From assembly GCF_014645815.1 (NCBI RefSeq), contig NZ_BMML01000029.1, positions 62,001 through 126,000 of the forward strand: DNA of 64,000 bases, written 5' to 3'. Made by a program: the position numbers and the translations under genes. Below, in pieces: positions 1 through 9,000 of the stretch (position 1 is the first letter of the stretch; every line of letters starts with the position of its first letter). Under the pieces are notes generated by a model. It was not told the DNA's origin and did no database searches. It saw nothing but the letters and a program-made list of their open reading frames with translations. This DNA is from Streptomyces fuscichromogenes. Its GTDB lineage: Bacteria > Actinomycetota > Actinomycetes > Streptomycetales > Streptomycetaceae.

Positions 1-3000
1 GCTCCGAGCGGTCCGTCGCAGCAGCGGGTGATCCGCCAGGCGCTGGCGAACGCCCGGCTGTCCGCTTCCGACGTCGACGTGGTGGAGGCGCACGGTACCG
101 GCACGGTGCTGGGCGATCCCATCGAGGCGCAGGCGATTCTGGCGACGTACGGTCAGGGCCGGGAACGGCCGTTGTGGCTGGGGTCACTGAAGTCGAACAT
201 CGGTCATACACAGGCGGCGGCCGGAGTGGCCGGCGTGATCAAGACGGTGATGGCCCTGCGCCACGGGATTCTGCCGCGGACCCTGCATGTGGACGAGCCG
301 ACGCGGCAGGTGGACTGGTCGGTGGGAGCGGTCGAGCTGCTGACCGCGCAACGGGAGTGGCCGGAGCTGGACCGGCTGCGGCGGGCGGGTGTGTCGGCGT
401 TCGGGGTGAGCGGCACCAACGCGCACGTGATCCTGGAACAGGCGGAGCCGACGCCGACGATCGAGGTGCCGGCACAGGGCACGGTGCCGCTGCTGCTGTC
501 GGCCAAGGGGCGGGCTGCCCTCGCCGCCCAGGCCCGGCGGCTGCGGGACTTCCTCGCCGCGGAGCCGGATCGATCCCTGGCCGGTGTCGGCTGGTCGCTG
601 GCGGCCAGCCGCGCGGCGCTGTCCGACCGTGCCGTGGTCGTCGCCGCCGACCACGGTGAGGCGCTGGCCGGGCTGGACGCCCTGGCAGCGGGGGAGCCGG
701 CGGCCGGCGTGGTGACCGGGGCCGTGGTCGAGCGAGCCGGCCGCACGGTGTTCGTGTTCCCCGGCCAGGGCGCCCAGTGGACCGGTATGGGCACCGAATT
801 GCTGGCCGAATCGCCGGTGTTCGAGGCGAAGCTGCGCGAGTGCGCGGCCGTGCTCGACGAGCTGACCGGCTGGTCGCTGCTGGACGTCCTGACCGGGGCG
901 GCCGACGCGCCTTCGCTGGAACGCGTGGACGTGGTCCAGCCGGCCTCGTTCGCGGTGATGGTGGCGCTCGCGGCGCTCTGGGAGTCCGTGGGAATCGTGC
1001 CGGACGCGGTGCTGGGGCATTCGCAGGGCGAGATCGCCGCCGCGTGTGTGGCGGGGGCGTTGTCCCTGCGGGATGCCGCGACGGTGGTCGTCGGGCGCAG
1101 CCGTGCGATCGCCGCCGGGCTGTCCGGGCTCGGCGGCATGGTCTCCGTCGCGCTGCCCCTCGACGAGGTGACGACGCTGATCGAACAGTGGCGCGGCGCG
1201 GTGCAGCCGGCCGCGGTGAACGGGCCGGCCGCCGTGGTGGTGGCCGGAGACGCCGCCGCGCTGGACGAACTGCTGGCGGTCTGCGAGCGGCAGGACGTGC
1301 GGGCGCGCCGGATCCCGGTCGACTACGCCTCGCACACCACACACGTCGAGCGCATCGAGCGGGATGTGCTGGCCGCGCTGGACACGATCACCCCGCGCGC
1401 CGCGACCGTGCCGTTCTACTCGACGGTGACAGGCGAATGGCTGGACACCGGCGTGCTGGACGCACGGTACTGGTACCAAAACCTCCGGCACCCGGTCGGT
1501 TTCGCCCCGGCCGTCCGGGCGCTGGCCGACCAGGGGTATGACGTCTTCGTCGAGGTCAGCTCGCACCCGGTGCTGGCCACGAGCGTGCAGGACCTGCTCG
1601 ACGGAGACGAGCATCCGGTGACGGTCGCCGGCACGCTGCGCCGTGACGACGGTGGCCTGCGCCGGTTCCTCACCTCGCTGGCCGAACTCCACGTGCGAGG
1701 CGTCCCCACCGACCTGCGCGCCGCGTTCGGCAGCAGCCCGCGGCCGGGCGAGCTGCCGACGTACGCGTTCCAGCACGAGCACTTCTGGCTGGCCCCGGCA
1801 GGCGACGACTCCGTCGTGGTCCTGCCGGACGGGGTCGTGCTCACCTCGACCCTGCCACCGTCGGCCGGTCCGGCACGGTTGCTCGATCTGGTCGTGCGGG
1901 CCGGGGACGAGGTCGGTGGCCGGCTGGTCGAGCAGTTGACGGTGGAGCACGCGCTGGATCCGGCGGGCGCGGAGCTCCGGGTGGTCGTCGGCGCCGCCGA
2001 CGAGCGGGACCGGCGGCCGGTCACCGTGCACGGCCGACGAGCCCCCGAGGACGGATGGATTCGGCACGCCACCGGCACGCTCGCGACCGGCGTGGGTTCG
2101 GTGCCGCCCCCGGCCGGTGAGGTGCTGGGCGAGGTGGACGTCGACTCCGCGCTGTTCGCCGCCGCCCTGGAACGTGTCGGCCCGGTCGTGGAGTTCCGGG
2201 GCGTGCAGGTGGTCGCCACGGGCGCGACCCGGGTGCGGGTGCACCGTGCCGGTGACGCGCTGTGGCTGACGGACACCGGTGACGAGGTCGTCGCGTACGT
2301 CGAGGCGGTCCGGCTGGGCGAGCCGGAGGGTGGCGTGGACCTGCGCGACGCGCTGTTCGAGGTGGTGTGGCAGCCCATAGCCGACGCCGCCGAGCCACCG
2401 GCGGCGTTCGAGACCGTCGACCTGACCACCGGTTCCGTCGATATCAGGGACGCCGTGAACCGGGCGTTGGCGGCGGTGCAGGCAAGGCTGGCCGAGTCGG
2501 CGCAGGGCCCGCTTGTCATCGTGACGTCACCGGTCACCGACGCTGCGAGCGCCGCGGTCTGGGGGTTGGTCCGGTCGGCGCAGTCGGAGCACCCGGACCG
2601 GTTCGTGCTGGTCGCCGTCGATGCGCCGGCCGGGCCTGACCTGCCGGCCCGCGCCGTGGCCACCGGTGAACCGCAGCTCGCCCTCACGGCCGGGCAGCTC
2701 ACCGTGCCGAGGCTGGCCCGCACACCGACCAGGGCCCCGGACATACGACCGCTGGCCGGCACCGTTCTGGTCACCGGCGGCACCGGAACGCTGGGACGCC
2801 TGGTGGCCCGGCACCTGGTCGACAAGTACGGCGTCCAGAACCTGCTGCTGGTCAGCCGCAGCGGCCCGGACGCCCCAGGGGCCGCCGAGTTCGCGGCCGG
2901 ACTGGACGCGTCGGTGCGCACGGTGGCGTGCGACGTGGCGGACCGAGAGGCAACCGCACGGCTACTGGCCACGGTCGAGCCGCCGCTGAGCGCGGTCGTG

Positions 3001-6000
3001 CACGCGGCCGGCGTCCTGGACGACGGTGTGATCACGGCGCTGACCCCGGACCGGATCGACGCCGTCATGCGGGCGAAGGCCGACGCGGCGACCGTCCTGC
3101 ACGACCTGACCGCCGGTATGGGCCTGGACGCGTTCGTGCTGTTCACCTCGGCCGCGTCGGTCTTCGGCAACCCCGGCCAGGGCAACTACGCCGCCGCGAA
3201 CGCCGCCCTGGACGCACTGGCGGCCGGGTGGCGGGCCACCTCCATCGCCTGGGGGCTCTGGGCGCCCCGGTCCGAGATGACCGCGCAGCTCACCGACACC
3301 GACCTCGACCGGACCCGCCGCAGCGGCATGGCCGCCCTCTCCGAGGAACTGGGGTTGGCGCTGTTCGACGCCGCCCTGGCCGGGCGCGCGCCGACGGTCG
3401 TGGCCACGAAGCTCGATCTCGTCCAGCCGCGCGACGAGGTTCCGCCGCTGCTGCGGGGGCTCGTCGCGGCCCGCCGCCGCTCGGTGCGACCTGCCACGGA
3501 CGCGGCGCTCGACGAGGAGGCGTTGCTGAGCCTGATCGGCCGGCATGCCGCGCAGGTGCTGGGCCACGCCGACAGCGACCTCATCGTGGCGCAGCGGCCG
3601 TTCAAGGAAGCCGGCTTCGACTCGCTGACCGCCGTGGAGCTGCGCAACCGGCTCAGCGCCGCGACCGGCCTGCGCCTGCCGACGACGCTGGTCTACGACC
3701 ACCCGGACCCGCTTCGGCTGGCCCGGCACCTCCACGCGCAGCTGACCGGTACGGCGAAGGAGCAGTCCACCGCGGTCACCGCTCCGGCCGACGAGCCGAT
3801 CGCGATCGTCGGCATGGCCTGCCGGTTCCCCGGTGGCGTGGCCGGCCCCGACGACCTGTGGCGGTTCGTGCGGGACGGACGGGACGCCGTCGGCTCGTTC
3901 CCGGACGACCGGGGCTGGGACCTGGCCACCCTGATCGACCCTGATCCGGACCACGAGGGCACCAGCTACACCGACAAGGGCGCGTTCCTGGCCGACATCG
4001 CCGGGTTCGACGCGGACTTCTTCGGGATCTCGCCCCGCGAGGCGTTGGCGATGGATCCGCAGCAGCGGTTGATGCTGGAGGTCTCCTGGGAGGCGTTCGA
4101 GCACGCCGGTATCGATCCGACCGCGGTACGGGGCGCCCCGGTCGGCGTGTTCACCGGCCTGAACGTCCAGGACTACGCGCTGCGCCTGCACCTCGCGCCG
4201 GAACTGGTGGAGGGACACCGGATCACCGGTGCGTCGACCGCGGTGCTGTCCGGCCGGGTGGCCTACGAGTTCGGTCTCGAGGGCCCGGCGCTGACGGTGG
4301 ACACGGCGTGTTCGTCGTCGCTTGTGGCCTTGCATCTGGCAGCGCAGGCGCTGCGCAACGGCGAATGCTCGATGGCGCTGGCCGGTGGTGTGACGGTGCT
4401 GACGAGCTCCGATCCTTTCGTGGAGTTCTCTCGCCAGCGCGGGCTCGCCCCGGACGGCCGCTGCAAGTCGTTCTCCTCGACGGCGGACGGCACCGGGTGG
4501 TCCGAGGGGGCCGGCGTGCTGCTGGTGGAGCGGCTGTCCGATGCGGAACGGCTGGGGCACCGGGTGCTGGCGGTGGTTCGCGGTTCGGCGATGAACCAGG
4601 ACGGCGCCTCCAACGGCCTGACCGCGCCGAGCGGCCCGGCGCAGCAACGGGTCATTCGCCAGGCGCTGGCGAACGCCCGGCTGTCCGCTTCGGACGTCGA
4701 CGCCGTCGAGGCGCACGGGACCGGCACGGTGCTGGGCGATCCGATCGAGGCCCAGGCCCTGATCGCCACCTACGGCCAGGGCCGACAGGCGGACCGCCCG
4801 CTGTGGTTGGGATCGGTGAAATCCAACATCGGGCATGCGCAGGCGGCCGCCGGTGTCGCCGGTGTCATCAAGACGGTGATGGCCCTGCGGCACGGCGTAC
4901 TTCCGCAGACCCTGCACGTCGGCGAGCCGACCCCGGAAGTGGATTGGCCGGCCGGGTCGGTGGAACTGCTGACCGCGCGGAGAGACTGGCCGGAGGTGGG
5001 TCGTCCGCGGCGCGCGGCGGTGTCGGCGTTCGGGGTGAGCGGGACCAACGCGCACGTGATCCTGGAACAGGGCGCCGACGCCGAAGCCGTGGCGCCGGCC
5101 ACGGCGGAGACGGCGATCGTGCCGTGGGTGCTGTCGGCCCGGTCGGAAGCGGGGCTCCGTGGCCAGGCCGAGCGCCTGGCGGTGTACGCGGCCGAACGCC
5201 CGGACCTCGATCCCGTCGCCGTGGCCCGGTCCTTGCTGGACACCCGGGCCGCGCTCCGGCACCGGGCCGTCGCTGTCGGCGCCGACCGGGACCAGTTGCT
5301 GCGGTCGCTGGACCGTGTCGTTCGTGGCGTTCCCGTGCCGGGCAAACTCACGGTGCTCTTCACCGGTCAGGGCAGTCAGCGGGTGGGCATGGGCCGTGGG
5401 CTGTATGAGCGGTATCCGGTGTTCCGCAAGGCCTTCGACGACGTGTGCGCGGAGTTGGACCGGCATATGGACGGCCCCTCGGTCCGGGACGTCGTGTTCG
5501 GAGAGCAGGACCTGCTGGACCGGACGGTGTTCGCGCAGGCGGGTCTGTTCGCACTGGAAACGGCGCTGTTCCGGCTGGTCGAGTCCTGGGGCGTGCGGCC
5601 GGACTTCGTTGCCGGGCATTCGGTCGGGGAGGTGACGGCGGCCCATGCGGCCGGTGTGCTGACCTTGCCGGACGCGGCGGTGCTGGTGGCTGCCCGGGGC
5701 CGCCTCATGGACGCCCTGCCGACAGGCGGTGCGATGGTAGCGGTGGCGGCCGCTGAGCATGAGGTTTCTCCGCTGCTGGTGCCAGGGGTGGAGATCGCGG
5801 CGGTGAACGGGCCGTCGGCAGTGGTGATCTCCGGTGACGAGGCCCAGGTGGCGGCCGTCACGGCGGCGCTGGCGGCGCAGGGCCGCCGGACCAAGCGCCT
5901 GACGGTCTCCCATGCCTTCCACTCGGCCCGGATGGAGCCGATGCTGGCGGAGTTCCGGACGGTGGCGGCCGGTCTCACCTTCCACGAGCCGGAGATCCCG

Positions 6001-9000
6001 GTGGTGTCCAACGTGACCGGCAAGCTCGCCGGACCGGACCGGTTCACCGCGGACTACTGGGCCGAGCACGTCAGGGCGGCGGTGCGCTTCCACGACGGCG
6101 TCACGGCGCTGCGGGAGGCCGGCGTGGCCACCTTCCTCGAACTGGGACCCGGCGGCGTGCTGACCGCCATGGCGCAGGAGGCCGGCGGCGACCCGGCGGC
6201 GTTCGTCCCGGCCCTGCAGCGCACCGAGGACGAGGCGTTCGACCTCGTCACCGCACTGGCTCACCTGCACGTCCGCGGCGTGGACATCGACTGGCCGGCC
6301 TTCTTCGGCGGCGGCCCCGCGCACCACCTCGACCTGCCGACCTACGCGTTCCAGCACCGCAGGTACTGGATCGACCTGCCGGGCGACGTGGTGCCCAGGC
6401 GTGCCGAAGCGGTGACCTCGGCGCCGGAGACGGCCGAACGGGGCAGGCAGCGGCGCACGGGCCTGGAGCTGGTGCTCGCCTGCACCGCCGAGGTGCTGGG
6501 ACACCACGACAGCCGGGACATCGACCTGGACCGCTCTTTCCAGGACCTGGGGTTCGACTCGCTGAACGCGGTGCGGCTGCGGAACCGGCTGCAGGAGGAG
6601 ACGGGCCGTTCCTTCCCCACCACGTTGGTGTTCGACCATGCGACGCCGGTCGCGCTCGCCGCGTTCCTGGCCGGCGACGACATCGTCGAGACGGCGTCGG
6701 CCGGCGCGGTCGATGAGCCGATCGCCATCGTGGGCATGGCCTGTCGGCTGCCGGGCGGTGTCGAGTCGCCCGAACAGCTGTGGCAGCTGCTGTGCGACGG
6801 CCGGGACGGAATCGGTGACTTCCCGACGGACCGCGGCTGGCACCTGGAGAACCTGTTCCACCCCGATCCGGACCACCCCGGCACGAGCTACACCCGAGCC
6901 GGCGGCTTCCTGCACGGCGCCGCAGGGTTCGACGCGGACTTCTTCGGGATCTCGCCCCGCGAGGCGTTGGCCATGGATCCGCAGCAGCGGTTGATGCTGG
7001 AGATCGCGTGGGAGGCGTTCGAGCACGCCGGTGTGGATCCGATGTCCGTGCGGGGCAGCGATGTCGGCGTGTTCGCCGGTGTGGTCAACCACGAATACGG
7101 TGTGCGCGCCGGCCACGTCCCCGCCGAGGCCGAGGGCTACCTGATGACCGGCGGCGCCGGCAGCGTCCTGTCCGGCCGGATCTCGTACGTACTGGGCCTG
7201 GAAGGGCCGGCCGTCACCGTCGACACGGCGTGCTCCTCCTCGCTGGTGGCCTTGCATCTGGCGGCGCAGGCGCTGCGCAACGGCGAGTGCTCGATGGCGC
7301 TGGCCGGCGGCGTGACGGTGATGTCGAGTTCGGATGCCTTCGTGGAGTTCTCTCGCCAGCGCGGGCTGTCCCCGGACGGCCGCTGCAAGTCGTTCTCCTC
7401 GACGGCGGACGGCACCGGGTGGTCCGAGGGCGCGGGAGTGCTGCTGGTGGAGCGGCTCTCGGACGCCGAACGGCTCGGACACCGGATCCTGGCCGTCGTC
7501 CGCGGTTCGGCCGTGAACCAGGACGGCACCTCCAACGGCCTGACCGCGCCGAGCGGTCCGGCCCAGCAGCGGGTGATCCGTCGCGCCCTGGCCGGGGCCG
7601 GACTGGAACCGGCCGACGTCGACGCCGTCGAGGCGCACGGGACCGGCACGGTGCTGGGCGATCCGATCGAGGCGCAGGCGCTGATCGCCGCCTACGGCCA
7701 GGATCGCGAACAGCCACTGCTGCTGGGGTCCTTGAAGTCGAACATCGGTCACGCGCAGGCGGCGGCCGGTGTGGCAGGCGTGATCAAGACGGTGCTGGCG
7801 CTGCGGTACGGGGTTCTGCCGCGGACTCTCCATGTGGACGAGCCGACGGCGCAGGTGGACTGGTCGGTCGGCTCGGTGGAACTGCTCACCGCGCAACGGG
7901 AGTGGCCGGACCTGGATCGGCCGCGGCGGGCGGGTGTGTCGGCGTTCGGCGTGAGCGGCACCAATGCGCACGTGATCCTGGAACAGGCGGCACCGACACC
8001 GGCGGCGCCCGAACCGGCGGCGCCCGAACCGGCGGCGACCGGGCCGGTGACGGTCGTGGTGTCGGCCAAGTCTTCCGTGGCGCTGGCGGCCCAGGCGCAA
8101 CGGCTGCTGGCCCTGGACGCCGAACCGGCGGCCCTGGCGAGGGCGCTGACGGCGTCGCGGGCGATGCTGCCGGAGCGGGCGGTCGTGCTGGCCGGGGACC
8201 GGGCGGGGTTGCACGAGAAGTTGGCGGCGCTGACCCGCGGCGAGACATCGGCGGACATCGTGCGCGGCTCCGTCACGCGAGGGCGGACCGCGGTGCTGTT
8301 CACCGGTCAGGGCAGCCAGCGCCTGGGCATGGGCCGCGAACTGTATGAGCGGTATCCGGTGTTCCGTAAGGCATTCGACGACGCCTGTGTCGAGTTGGAC
8401 CGGCATCTGAAGGGGCCGTCGGTTCGCGATGTCGTCTTCGACGACAAGGAATTGCTGGACCGGACCGTGTTCGCGCAGTCGGGTCTGTTCGCACTGGAGA
8501 CGGCATTGTTCCGGCTGGTCGAGTCCTGGGGTGTGCGGCCGGATTTCGTTGCCGGGCACTCCCTTGGCGAGCTGACGGCGGCACATGTCGCCGGCGTGCT
8601 GTCCTTGGCGGACGCCGCGGTGCTGGTGGCGGCGCGCGGTCGATTGATGGACACGCTGCCGTCCGGCGGTGCGATGGTGGCGGTGGCGGCCGCTGAGCAC
8701 GAGGTGTTGTCGCTCTTGGTGCCGGGGGTGGAGATCGCGGCGGTGAACGGGCCGTCGGCGGTGGTGGTCTCCGGCGACGAGGCCAAGGTCGAGGAAGTCG
8801 CCGCGCAGTCGGCGGCTGCCGGCCACAAGACCAAGCGGCTCACGGTGTCGCACGCGTTCCACTCGGCCCTGATGGAGCCGGTGCTGGCGGAGTTCCGGTC
8901 GGTGGCGGCCGGTCTCACGTTCCACGAGCCGGAGATCCCGGTGGTGTCCAACGTGACCGGCAAGCTGGCGCAGCCGGGTCAGTTCACCGCGGACTACTGG

